64,000 bases of DNA from JAGOVB01 sp964577365 (GTDB lineage: Bacteria > Patescibacteriota > Minisyncoccia > Phycocordibacterales > PALSA-1337): contig CAZNYP010000004.1 of NCBI GenBank assembly GCA_964577365.1, forward strand, positions 1 to 64,000, given 5' to 3'. The position numbers and the translations under genes were made by a program. The first letter of the stretch is position 1; the number at the start of each line of letters is the position of its first letter. Under the pieces are notes generated by a model. That model worked only from the letters and a program-made list of their open reading frames with translations. It did not search any database and was not told the DNA's origin. This document shows, piece by piece, positions 35,028 to 43,917 of this stretch.

Positions 35028-35756
35028 TCAAGGGTTACAAACTACTGCACGAGCACGGAGAGCCGGATCGGAGTACAACGGATGGCACCAGTCGACGTCC
35101 AGCCTGCGACCGTCGGTACTCCAGCTCACGCCCGGAATGTCGCCATCCGAGCAACGCGAGCCGCTGCAGAGTGTGACATTATGACGGTCCATGTGAGACA
35201 TACTCTCAAACAAGTACCCGTTGCCTGCGACTAAGCGTTCGAGCAGAGTTATTCCACCGATCTTGCTCGTCTTGAGATCGTTCGCCGACTTGCCTTTCAG
35301 CTCTTCATCTGCTTCCTGATGGTCACGGATCCAAATACCGTACGACCCCACTTTTGGAGTGCGATCATTTAGTCTAACCGAGCCATCGAGGTCGTCCTTG
35401 TACAAATCCACCCCATGAATCGTCAGTGCAGCCTCGACACACTTGCGATGTGTGAGACCCTTGGGAATGATGACCAGCCGATCGAATCCAGGCACTTGCT
35501 TGGGAATGAGTAGCCCAGAGAAGTCGGAGTTGATGCGATAAAGCCTTTTGAAATGCTCGTACCACCACTCGACCCGATCATTCACATCCACATTCGGACT
35601 TTCAAGCGCGAACGGATGCCTGTGTTCATTGAGCGCCTGGATATGACCGGCATGGAGTGCTCCAGTTGCGAGTTGTCCAAAGGTCTCTTTCAAACAACTT
35701 GCGAGTTGGCGATCCGTCGATGACGTCTCGCCGATGTCCACCTTGTCGGTAGCCAT
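35028..35756 (-). CDS. hypothetical protein of a CPR-typical family
   Basis: 242 residues. The pattern FSGLLIPKQVPGFDRLVIIPKG, GSYGIWIRDHQEADEELKGK, GITLLERL, TLCSGSR and a C-terminal LRARAVV is one I recall from many multicopy hypothetical proteins in Parcubacteria genomes; no function is known to me. It stands alone with its own terminator and has AAGGA 7 nt before the ATG, unlike the leaderless neighbours. Confidence 0.65.
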   Translation of the reverse strand: MATDKVDIGETSSTDRQLASCLKETFGQLATGALHAGHIQALNEHRHPFALESPNVDVNDRVEWWYEHFKRLYRINSDFSGLLIPKQVPGFDRLVIIPKGLTHRKCVEAALTIHGVDLYKDDLDGSVRLNDRTPKVGSYGIWIRDHQEADEELKGKSANDLKTSKIGGITLLERLVAGNGYLFESMSHMDRHNVTLCSGSRCSDGDIPGVSWSTDGRRLDVDWCHPLYSDPALRARAVVCNP

Positions 35757-35849
35757 ATGTTTTTCCTTGTCGTGATTTTATTGTCAATTGTGGCTACTAC
35801 CTTTCACCACTCTCGTTTTTATATCATTTATTATATGAATAGTCAATGG

Positions 35850-35878
35850 TTTACTCAAATTAGGCTCCATGCTATAGT
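35850..35878 (+). promoter_or_regulatory. secG promoter
   Basis: -35 TTTACT (35850-35855), 17-nt spacer, -10 TATAGT (35873-35878), then 8 nt to the ATG: a near-leaderless start. Confidence 0.7.
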
Positions 35879-35886
35879 ACTTCCCA

Positions 35887-36123
35887 ATGGACGCTATAAG
35901 AGCAATTCTACCGTATATTCAGATCGTATTGGCAGTACTCATGATTACTTCAATACTTCTCCAAAGAACAGGCGCGGCCCTCGGTGGCGCGTTTGGCGGT
36001 AGTGACAATATGAGCACAGCATTTCACACACGACGAGGTCTCGAAAAGACTCTCTTTACTGCTACTATTAGCATCGCTGTCCTCTTTGCCCTTTCGGCGC
36101 TCATCGCACTCATCGTTTCTTAA
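35887..36123 (+). CDS. secG: protein translocase subunit SecG
   Basis: 78 residues with two membrane helices (~8-25 and ~55-76) joined by the conserved SILLQRTGAALGGAFGG loop, which is diagnostic. Part of the SecYEG channel. First gene of an apparent operon with the binding protein and RNase J. Confidence 0.92.
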   Translation: MDAIRAILPYIQIVLAVLMITSILLQRTGAALGGAFGGSDNMSTAFHTRRGLEKTLFTATISIAVLFALSALIALIVS

Positions 36124-36132
36124 TCTCTCAAA

Positions 36133-37992
36133 ATGAAAGAATTCCGTGTACCCAAAAGCGAAAAGCTAATGGGTCTCATACAACAATTTAGTCCGACTGA
36201 AAAAGTCCTCTTTGGAATACTGACTATCGTATTCGTCTTTTGTGGTATTTCACTCTTTTGGAAGCTCAATACCTATTTTATGGTAGAAGTGCCGACCTAT
36301 GGTGGTGAAGTAAAAGAAGGAGTCATTGGTATCGCCCGTTTTATAAACCCAGTTCTCGCTCAGACCGATGTGGACCGTGACCTCACCAGTCTCGTCTATG
36401 CCGGCCTTATGCGCAATGTAAATGGCGAACTCGTCCCCGATATAGCAGAAAAATACACCCTGTCAGATGATGGACTCGTGTATACATTTGATATAAAAGA
36501 GAGTGCAAAATTCCACGATGGAGTAAATGTCAGCGCAGATGACGTGGCCTATACTATAGAAAAAGCTCAGGATGCCATCATCAAGAGTCCAAAGCGTGCA
36601 GTCTGGAACGATGTCACTGTAGAAGTGGTAAACAGTCACCAGATAAAACTCATGCTAAAGAGTCCATTTACCCCTTTTATATACAACACTACTCTAGGGA
36701 TACTCCCAAAACACCTTTGGAAAAATGTTGACTCTGACAGCTTTGTTTTTAGTACTCTCAACAGCGATCCGATCGGTGCTGGACCGTACAAAGTAGACTC
36801 GGTTGATCATGACGGGCAAGGTCTCCCTCTTTCGTATGAACTATCTTCATATCGACGCTACACTCTCGGACGACCATTTATCCCACGCATCACCTTTGTC
36901 TTTTTCCCAAATGAAAAAGATATGATCGAAGGCTACTATAGTGGCACCGTTACTAGTATTCACAGTATCAATGCGACTGATGCAGAACGTATCGCCCTCA
37001 CCAACCGTTCACAGGTCCTCCACACATCACTTCCACGTACATTTGCGGTATTTTTCAATCAAAATCAGTCACCAGTCCTCGCGAACAAAGAAGTGCGCCA
37101 GGCACTCGACATAGCGATCGACCGTGGAGCGATCATCAATGACGTACTCCGAGGCTATGGAGTCAAAAACGACGGCCCTCTCCCTTTTCCACAAGCGACT
37201 GCAAACGCTACAAATACGATCGACCTCGCACGAGATATACTCATAAAGGCTGGCTGGACAATGAATGACCGAGGTGTTTTTGAAAAAAAGACAAAAACAA
37301 CTACTATCCCTCTCACCTTTTCTTTAACCACAACTAATGCAAGTGAATTGAAGCAGGCAGCAGAATTGATCAAACAACAATGGGAAAAGATCGGAGCTTC
37401 AGTTATATTAAAAATATATGAAAATGGGGATCTCCAACAAAACATCATTCGCCNNNNNNNNNNCCTCGAAGTCGCGCTCACCACGACAAATGCAACCGAG
37501 CTAAAGCGTACTGCAGAGCTCATAAAACAAAACTGGGAAAAAGTCGGTGCGACAGTCAGTCTCAAGGTGTATGAAAATGGAGACCTACAGCAAAACATCA
37601 TCCGTCCCCGCAAGTACGAGGCACTCCTCTTTGGAATGATCGTCGGACGCGATCTCGACCTCTATGCCTATTGGCACTCTTCCCAGAGAAATGATCCAGG
37701 CCTCAACATCGCCCTCTACGCAAATAGCAAAGTAGACAAACTCCTCGAAGAAGTCCGAACCCTCAAAGATTCAAAAGAAGCCGAAAACAAAGCAAACCAA
37801 GCCGAAGACCTCATCACCGACGACGTTCCCGCAGCATTCCTATATTCTCCAGACATGATCTACATTACCCCGAAGAAAACCAATGTTGGCTCGCTCGAGC
37901 ACATCACTACTCCGTCAGATCGTTTCGGTAATGTCAGAAACTGGTACATAAATGTCGACCATGTTTGGAAAATATTCGTTAATAATAAATAA
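36133..37992 (+). CDS. anchored oligopeptide-binding protein (SBP_bac_5), broken by an assembly gap
   Basis: Peptide-type ABC substrate-binding protein with an N-terminal membrane helix (~24-47) in place of a lipobox. AKFHDGVNVSADDVAYTIEKA and IGAGPYKVDS are family motifs. Ten N at 37454-37463 interrupt the gene. The ~47 residues before the gap and those after it are two versions of the same segment (both end YENGDLQQNIIR), so the real protein is about 50 residues shorter than the 619 read here. No permease or ATPase genes adjoin. Confidence 0.88.
   Translation: MKEFRVPKSEKLMGLIQQFSPTEKVLFGILTIVFVFCGISLFWKLNTYFMVEVPTYGGEVKEGVIGIARFINPVLAQTDVDRDLTSLVYAGLMRNVNGELVPDIAEKYTLSDDGLVYTFDIKESAKFHDGVNVSADDVAYTIEKAQDAIIKSPKRAVWNDVTVEVVNSHQIKLMLKSPFTPFIYNTTLGILPKHLWKNVDSDSFVFSTLNSDPIGAGPYKVDSVDHDGQGLPLSYELSSYRRYTLGRPFIPRITFVFFPNEKDMIEGYYSGTVTSIHSINATDAERIALTNRSQVLHTSLPRTFAVFFNQNQSPVLANKEVRQALDIAIDRGAIINDVLRGYGVKNDGPLPFPQATANATNTIDLARDILIKAGWTMNDRGVFEKKTKTTTIPLTFSLTTTNASELKQAAELIKQQWEKIGASVILKIYENGDLQQNIIRXXXXLEVALTTTNATELKRTAELIKQNWEKVGATVSLKVYENGDLQQNIIRPRKYEALLFGMIVGRDLDLYAYWHSSQRNDPGLNIALYANSKVDKLLEEVRTLKDSKEAENKANQAEDLITDDVPAAFLYSPDMIYITPKKTNVGSLEHITTPSDRFGNVRNWYINVDHVWKIFVNNK
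37454..37463. other. assembly gap (10 N)
   Basis: Run of ten N. About 142 nt to the left (37311-37453) and right (37464-37606) are homologous but clearly diverged, so the gap joins two overlapping contig ends. Confidence 0.95.
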
Positions 37993-39810
37993 ATGAACCC
38001 AACACCCACAACACAACCACAGCCGCAACCACATAAGAGAAAAGAAGCATACCGCCGACATAATGGTCCGCGACGTGCTCCTTCAGAGACACAGGTACAC
38101 AAAAAGGTAGAAGACACCGTACCGGCCCTTACCGAAGGAAATGTACGCGTCATCCCGCTCGGAGGAGTAGAGGAAATCGGAAAAAATATGACTGCAATCG
38201 AATACGGCAATGATATTGTCGTGATCGACATCGGTCTCCAGTTCAAAGACGAAAATACTCCGGGCATCGACTATATTTTGCCAAACACAAAATATCTCGA
38301 AGAGAGAAAAGAAAAGGTAAAAGCCGTCATCATCACCCACGGACACCTCGATCACATCGGAGGTATCCCGTATGTTATGCCACGTATCGGCAACCCACCT
38401 CTCTACACCCGTCTCCTCACCTCTGTCATGGTCAAAAAGCGTCAGGAGGAATTCCCTCAGCTCCCTCCACTCGATCTCAAAGTCGTTGAAAAAGACGAAA
38501 CGATCACAGTAGGAAAACTAAAGATAAAATTCTTTGCCGTGACCCACACGATTCCTGATGCCATGGGAGTCATCGTCGAGACACCGGTCGGATCGATCGT
38601 CCACACCGGAGACCTCAAGCTCGACCACGTAGACGGGGTGCCGACCGAAGCAGAAGAAGCTGAGTACGACAAGAAATTCAAAAATGAAAAGGTCCTCATG
38701 CTCATGGCCGACTCTACAAACGTAGAAAACCCAGGTTTTTCTACTCCTGAAAAGCTCGTACACCGAAATATCGAAAAGATCATCAAGGACGCCGAAGGCC
38801 GACTCATTATCGCTACATTTGCTTCACTCCTCGAACGTATGCTCAAAATCATCGATTACTCTGAGCAGTACGGTAAAAAAGTGATTGTCGAGGGTCGTTC
38901 AATGAAATCAAACATTGAGATCTGTAAACATTTGGGACTACTCAAGCCAAAAAAGGATACCCTCATCCCTGTCGAAGACATCGACAAGTACCCACCAGAA
39001 CGCATCGTCGTCCTCGCTACCGGTGCACAGGGAGACGAATTCGCTGCCATGATGCGCGTATCGAACAAGACGCACAAGTATATAAAGATCAACAAACGAG
39101 ACACCATTCTCCTCTCTTCATCAGTCGTGCCAGGAAATGAACGCTCAGTACAAAAGCTGAAGGACAACCTCTCACGCCAGGGTGCGCACATCATCCACTA
39201 CAAGATCGCCGACGTGCACTCATCAGGACATGCGAACCGCGACGAAACCGCATGGATTCACAAGAAAATCCATCCAAAATTCTTTATGCCAGTTCACGGA
39301 TATCACTATATGCTCCGCGTGCACGGTGAGATCGCAAAAGAGGCAAACAATCTCCCTGAGGAAAATATCATCATTCCAGACAACGGCTCAGTCATCGAGA
39401 TCCAGGACAATGGTAACAAGATCGTAAAACTAAAAGAAAAAGCACCATCAGGTATCGTGATGGTGGATGGTTTCTCTGTGGGAGATATCCAGGAGGTCGT
39501 GATCCGCGATCGACAGATGCTCGCTCAGGATGGAATCTTTATCGTCTTTGGTATCGTAAATGCCGCAACTGGAAAACTAAAGAAATCACCAGACATCATC
39601 TCACGAGGATTTGTGTATCTTCGAGAATCTCAGGAACTCCTCCACGGTGCACGTATCGTCATCAAAAATGCGATCGAAGATAGCACAAAAGGTACACAGC
39701 CATTTAACATCGACTACGTAAAGGAAAATCTAACTGATGCAGTGGGAAAATACCTCTTCCAGAAAACAGCAAAGCACCCGATCGTCATTCCAGTTATCTT
39801 GAGCATATAG
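37993..39810 (+). CDS. rnj: ribonuclease J
   Basis: 605-residue metallo-beta-lactamase/beta-CASP RNase acting in mRNA decay and rRNA maturation. HGHLDHIGG is the metal site, HTGDLKLD and DSTN follow, and the beta-CASP part has GEQGDE-like ATGAQGDEFAAM and SSGHANRDE. A basic, Pro/Gln-rich N-terminal tail (~45 residues) precedes the catalytic domain. ATG directly follows the stop of the gene upstream. Confidence 0.95.
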   Translation: MNPTPTTQPQPQPHKRKEAYRRHNGPRRAPSETQVHKKVEDTVPALTEGNVRVIPLGGVEEIGKNMTAIEYGNDIVVIDIGLQFKDENTPGIDYILPNTKYLEERKEKVKAVIITHGHLDHIGGIPYVMPRIGNPPLYTRLLTSVMVKKRQEEFPQLPPLDLKVVEKDETITVGKLKIKFFAVTHTIPDAMGVIVETPVGSIVHTGDLKLDHVDGVPTEAEEAEYDKKFKNEKVLMLMADSTNVENPGFSTPEKLVHRNIEKIIKDAEGRLIIATFASLLERMLKIIDYSEQYGKKVIVEGRSMKSNIEICKHLGLLKPKKDTLIPVEDIDKYPPERIVVLATGAQGDEFAAMMRVSNKTHKYIKINKRDTILLSSSVVPGNERSVQKLKDNLSRQGAHIIHYKIADVHSSGHANRDETAWIHKKIHPKFFMPVHGYHYMLRVHGEIAKEANNLPEENIIIPDNGSVIEIQDNGNKIVKLKEKAPSGIVMVDGFSVGDIQEVVIRDRQMLAQDGIFIVFGIVNAATGKLKKSPDIISRGFVYLRESQELLHGARIVIKNAIEDSTKGTQPFNIDYVKENLTDAVGKYLFQKTAKHPIVIPVILSI

Positions 39811-39822
39811 TACAATAGTGTG

Positions 39823-41004
39823 ATGCGGCATCACCATGCGCTGAAGATTCATTCTTCACATCACTTATATACATTCTGTATCATTGGCTTTATCTTTACA
39901 CTCCAAGCCTCTCTGCCGACCTATATCAACTCATCATTTCTGAGCACATTCATGTCAGAAGATGTGGTGAGTGCTTTGTACATCCTCGCTTCGGTGGGTA
40001 CCATATTTGCCTTTTTGTTTTATCATCATGTGTTAAACATTTTTGGTAATTACAAATCGACCATCGCACTCACCATCATCCAGATCGTCCTCCTCGGCTG
40101 TCTCATATGGGCAAAAGATATATTCCTAGTAGGTCCAGCATTCGTTCTCTCACTCATCACAGTAAGTATGATGGGTCTCGGTATCGACATATTTCTAGAG
40201 GACAGCACATCTACCCGAGATACAGGTGGCACACGTGGTATATTTTTGACCGCGGTAAATGCTGCGTGGGTCATCGCACCACTCATCGTCGGTATGCTCA
40301 TCGATGGTACCGAAAACTATCGCCAGATATACGCTGCCGCCCTCGTCCTCATCCTGCCGTTTATGTATATGCTGAGAAAGAATTTTAAAAACTTTGTCGA
40401 TCCACACTATTCGCATGCGACAGTAAAGGCTACGGCGCACAAAGTCTTTCATAGCCGTGATCTAAAGAAAATATTTGCTGCAAACCTCATCCTCCAGTCA
40501 TTTTATGCATGGATGGTGATCTATACCCCTATTTATCTAAACAAGTATGTTGGTTTTGACTGGGAACAGATCGGCCTTATTTTTACCATCATGCTCCTCC
40601 CCTTTGTCCTCGTCGACTATCCTCTGGGGAAACTGGCTGATAAAAAATATGGTGAGGCTGAGATCATGTCCATTGGTTTCCTCATTCTCGGTCTATCAAC
40701 TATCGCACTTGCGTACATAGACGGTCCGCATGTCCTCATGTGGATTATTGTGCTTTTTATGAGTCGTATCGGAGCAGCTACGGTGGAGATGATGATTGAG
40801 ACGTATTTCTTTAAAAAAGTACCCGAAAAGGACCTCAACGTCCTCGAATTTTTCCGTATCACCCGTCCGACTGCCTATATCGTCGCGCCGATCATTGCGA
40901 CTGTTGCCCTTTCTACCCTCGGCCACCAGGCGATGTTTATCGTCATCGGTGTACTCTGTCTTTGTGGACTGTATTTCAGTTTGACCATACACGATACGAA
41001 CTAA
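39823..41004 (+). CDS. MFS transporter
   Basis: 393 residues, about 12 membrane helices in two halves with a middle cytoplasmic loop (~190-215). Substrate not evident. A GTG at 39820 and an ATG at 39823 are in frame; the ATG is chosen because the TACAAT box ends exactly 6 nt before it. Confidence 0.82.
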   Translation: MRHHHALKIHSSHHLYTFCIIGFIFTLQASLPTYINSSFLSTFMSEDVVSALYILASVGTIFAFLFYHHVLNIFGNYKSTIALTIIQIVLLGCLIWAKDIFLVGPAFVLSLITVSMMGLGIDIFLEDSTSTRDTGGTRGIFLTAVNAAWVIAPLIVGMLIDGTENYRQIYAAALVLILPFMYMLRKNFKNFVDPHYSHATVKATAHKVFHSRDLKKIFAANLILQSFYAWMVIYTPIYLNKYVGFDWEQIGLIFTIMLLPFVLVDYPLGKLADKKYGEAEIMSIGFLILGLSTIALAYIDGPHVLMWIIVLFMSRIGAATVEMMIETYFFKKVPEKDLNVLEFFRITRPTAYIVAPIIATVALSTLGHQAMFIVIGVLCLCGLYFSLTIHDTN

Positions 41005-41078
41005 TTGACATAGGTATCTAAATATGCTATAATATACAAGTACTTGTCAGAGAAAAACAATTCAATTCTCCCTTACAA

Positions 41079-41561
41079 ATGAAAAAAGTTATCTACTCCC
41101 ACATCCTCATCCTCTCTTGGGTGCTCCTGTGCTTTGTGCCTACGGCCAAGAGCTGGAATGGAGCAATCCTCGGCATATTCGGCATTGTCATGTGGACCGC
41201 CTTCACCCTTTGGGCGGCGAATTCCGCGCTTAAGACCAATGACCCCGACTGGACACTGCTCGTTTGCGCGGCGACCATCGGGGCATTCGCAGTATTTTTC
41301 TGTACTGCTGAACACAACGACAGTATTGGCCTCGGGTTGTTCTCCGTCTTTTGGTTCGTGATCATGAATGGAGGATACGCCTTCATCGGCAATACAACCA
41401 CAATGAATACTGATGAAAACGATAACTTCCGCGACTCAGCCTTCGCAAAGTTCATTCGTTGGTTCTATGCCGGTATACACGGACTCGGGCTACTCTTCTT
41501 CACAGGAAGATTTGCGATCGACCTGGCGCGAGGTGAGCATGTTATCAGCTTCCTTCGATGA
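41079..41561 (+). CDS. hypothetical membrane protein, 4 TM
   Basis: 160 residues with helices at ~8-24, ~28-48, ~60-78 and ~85-104 and a last one near 130-150. No family recognised. Codon use is GC-richer than in the MFS gene. A TATAAT near 41030 implies a leader of about 40 nt, and no Shine-Dalgarno is visible. Own terminator follows. Confidence 0.6.
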   Translation: MKKVIYSHILILSWVLLCFVPTAKSWNGAILGIFGIVMWTAFTLWAANSALKTNDPDWTLLVCAATIGAFAVFFCTAEHNDSIGLGLFSVFWFVIMNGGYAFIGNTTTMNTDENDNFRDSAFAKFIRWFYAGIHGLGLLFFTGRFAIDLARGEHVISFLR

Positions 41562-41577
41562 GTTTCCGACGGCTTCG

Positions 41578-41612
41578 ACCCGCCCTGCAGAGAAATCTGC
41601 GCGGCGGGTTTC
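41578..41612 (+). terminator. intrinsic terminator
   Basis: Two-part stem: 41578-41584 with 41603-41609, and GCAGA/TCTGC around a GAAA loop; then TTTCTTC. Confidence 0.75.
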
Positions 41613-41614
41613 TT

Positions 41615-42349
41615 CTATATTATTTTCCCCTCTATCATCAAAAACATCGGTATCTCCTTTCGCGTCCGATCCTCTTCTGCTTTCTTTGGACCATCCTGAC
41701 TGACCTTGTGAGAAATCCACTCTTCGAGCTTTGTGACCGCAAAGCCATTTTTATTGAGTGCCTTGAAATACACCTGTAGTGGTCTATGAAAAGAGACCGT
41801 GGTCACTTTTTCCTTTGCTCCTGGATGCATATCGATCTCGGTATGAGACTCTGACATATATCGATCGATGCGGCGGTACTGTGTATCTCCTTCAAAACCC
41901 CAGCTCGAACCCTGTGGAATACGAAATGCGGGATGGTTGAGCACGATCACGAATTTCCCTCCGGTTGCGATTTTTTTCTTTACCTCAGCGATCGTCTCAT
42001 TTAGCTTTTCGATATTTTGGAGAGCGAGGATGCAGATCGCAGTGTCTACAGTTTTATTCTGGACCATATCGAGCTTGTGTGAAGGACTGACAAAAAAGTG
42101 TCCTTTTACATTTTTCTTTGCGATATTGATGAGCTCGCCACCTACATCTACCCCTACTACGTTCGCTATTTCGAGCGCCTTTGAGAAAAAGCCCTGTCCA
42201 CAAGCGAGGTCGAGAATATTCATACCCTTGTGCGGAGCTACGAGGCGCAGTATGTTTGGCAAAATGACCTGAGACTGGTACGAATCAGCATCGTTTACCA
42301 CATCGTCGTACCAGGTACTCACCTTGCCCCATGAAGTGTCTTTTGACAT
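41615..42349 (-). CDS. SAM-dependent methyltransferase
   Basis: 244-residue class I methyltransferase: motif I ILDLACGQGFFSKAL (~45-60), motif II VVGVDVGGEL, and a post-I region with AICILALQNIEKL and GGKFVIVLNHPAF. Substrate unknown; the last two match small-molecule methyltransferases of the UbiE/Methyltransf_11 type. Divergent from eno. Confidence 0.88.
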   Translation of the reverse strand: MSKDTSWGKVSTWYDDVVNDADSYQSQVILPNILRLVAPHKGMNILDLACGQGFFSKALEIANVVGVDVGGELINIAKKNVKGHFFVSPSHKLDMVQNKTVDTAICILALQNIEKLNETIAEVKKKIATGGKFVIVLNHPAFRIPQGSSWGFEGDTQYRRIDRYMSESHTEIDMHPGAKEKVTTVSFHRPLQVYFKALNKNGFAVTKLEEWISHKVSQDGPKKAEEDRTRKEIPMFLMIEGKII

Positions 42350-42388
42350 GTAGACAGAGTAACATATTTGCCTATATAATACAGTCCT

Positions 42389-43633
42389 ATGAAAATCAAA
42401 AAAATTGTTGGACGAGAGATTTTGGATTCACGAGGAAACCCGACTGTCGAAGTTGATATCACCCTATCAGATGGTTCGTTTGGTCGCGCAGCAGTACCGA
42501 GTGGTGCGAGTACTGGTTCTCACGAGGCTGTAGAGCTCCGTGACAAGGACAAGCGATACGGAGGTAAAGGAGTGCAAAAGGCGGTAAAAAACGTCAACAC
42601 GACCCTCTCAAAGGCTCTCGTGGGCAAGGATTTTGACCAGCGATCTCTCGATACCCGGATGATCGAGCTCGATGGTACTCCAAACAAAGGCAAACTAGGA
42701 GCAAATGCCATCCTCGGTATCTCTATGGCCTTTTCTCATGCAGCTGCAAAATCAAAAAAGACTCCACTCTGGAAGTATTTTAACTTTATCGCAAAGACCA
42801 AAAACAAAGTCAGTCTCCCGACTCCGATGATGAATATCCTAAACGGTGGAAAGCACGCAGAAAACTCTACCGACTTTCAGGAGTTTATGATCATGCCGAT
42901 CGGTCCAAAAAAGTTCAGTGAAAAACTACGCATGGGTACCGAGATCTTTCATGCGCTAAAGAAAATCCTTCATGACAAAAAGCTCAGCACTTCAGTCGGA
43001 GACGAAGGAGGTTTTGCCCCATCGATCCCATCAAACGAAGCCGCTATCGAGCTCATCCTCGAGGCTATTGAGAAAGCGGGATACAAAGCAGGCAAGGATG
43101 TAGGACTCGCACTCGATGTCGCCGCTACCGAACTCTACAAGGATGGCAAGTACCATCTCGAACGAGAGGGTCGTACCCTCAGCTCAGAGGAGATGGTGGC
43201 CTTTTATGAAGAATGGTGCAAAAAATACCCGATCATCTCTATCGAGGATGGTCTCGCGGAGGACGACTGGGCAGGCTATGCACTCATGACGCAGAAGCTC
43301 GGCAAACGAGTCCAGATCGTGGGCGATGACCTATTTGTGACAAATATCAACCGCCTCCAGCGTGGGATCGACGAAGGTGTTGCAAATTCTATTTTGATCA
43401 AGCTCAACCAGATCGGGACGGTGTCAGAGACTATCGATGCGATCAATATGGCAAAAAAAGCAGGCTATACCTCGATCATCTCTCACCGCTCTGGAGAGAC
43501 TGAGGATACCACTATCGCAGACTTTGTGGTCGGAACCGGTACAGGACAGATAAAGACAGGATCTCTATGCCGAAGTGACCGTGTGGCAAAATATAACCAG
43601 CTACTCCGCCTCGAAGAACAGGTAAAGAGCTAG
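42389..43633 (+). CDS. eno: enolase
   Basis: Converts 2-phosphoglycerate to phosphoenolpyruvate. 414 residues: REILDSRGNPTVEVD, GGKHAENSTDFQEFMIMP, the Mg-binding SIEDGLAEDDW, and KLNQIGTVSETIDAI with SHRSGETEDTTIADF. TATAAT (42375-42380) stands 8 nt before the ATG. With gpmI downstream, the lower glycolysis steps are together. Confidence 0.97.
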   Translation: MKIKKIVGREILDSRGNPTVEVDITLSDGSFGRAAVPSGASTGSHEAVELRDKDKRYGGKGVQKAVKNVNTTLSKALVGKDFDQRSLDTRMIELDGTPNKGKLGANAILGISMAFSHAAAKSKKTPLWKYFNFIAKTKNKVSLPTPMMNILNGGKHAENSTDFQEFMIMPIGPKKFSEKLRMGTEIFHALKKILHDKKLSTSVGDEGGFAPSIPSNEAAIELILEAIEKAGYKAGKDVGLALDVAATELYKDGKYHLEREGRTLSSEEMVAFYEEWCKKYPIISIEDGLAEDDWAGYALMTQKLGKRVQIVGDDLFVTNINRLQRGIDEGVANSILIKLNQIGTVSETIDAINMAKKAGYTSIISHRSGETEDTTIADFVVGTGTGQIKTGSLCRSDRVAKYNQLLRLEEQVKS

Positions 43634-43638
43634 CAAAC

Positions 43639-43666
43639 AAAAAAGGCCCAGTTGTGGGCCTTTTTT
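43639..43666. terminator. bidirectional intrinsic terminator
   Basis: AAAAAAGGCCCA/TGGGCCTTTTTT around GTTG, just after eno. Confidence 0.9.
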
Positions 43667-43673
43667 GTCCTAA

Positions 43674-43727
43674 CTATTTCTGTGGAGGAGTAACTGGCTT
43701 AGGTGCCTGTGGATTGTTGTCTGTCAT
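43674..43727 (-). CDS. possible 17-residue Pro-rich peptide
   Basis: ATG to TAG, MTDNNPQAPKPVTPPQK, running into the eno-side terminator. A TTGGGG/TATATG pair with 17-nt spacing lies upstream. Only context supports it and it could be chance. Confidence 0.3.
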   Translation of the reverse strand: MTDNNPQAPKPVTPPQK

Positions 43728-43917
43728 TTGTTTTTAGGTATATGGGATCTTATGGGCCATATACGTATGCACTATTCTACCCCCAATTTCAGGGCCTTTA
43801 GAGCGTTATCACTTTGTTGACATTCCGTCAAAAAACATGAGCCAGTGTATGGCTTATTTCAGCCCTTCTGCTAAAATGAGGAAACTGTGATGTAGTTTTT
43901 GTAACATTTACTTATAT
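43728..43917. other. intergenic region before gpmI
   Basis: 190 nt without a convincing gene. It holds the inverted repeat TTGAC-N5-GTCAA (43817-43831, approximate) and a TAAAAT box near 43873, possible control sites for gpmI. Confidence 0.35.

Noticed and set aside
43817..43831. TTGAC-N5-GTCAA inverted repeat as a defined operator
   Set aside because: Single occurrence noticed and no known factor; kept only as a note in the intergenic entry.
43837..43893. 17-codon plus-strand ORF upstream of gpmI
   Set aside because: No promoter or terminator fits it and composition is random.
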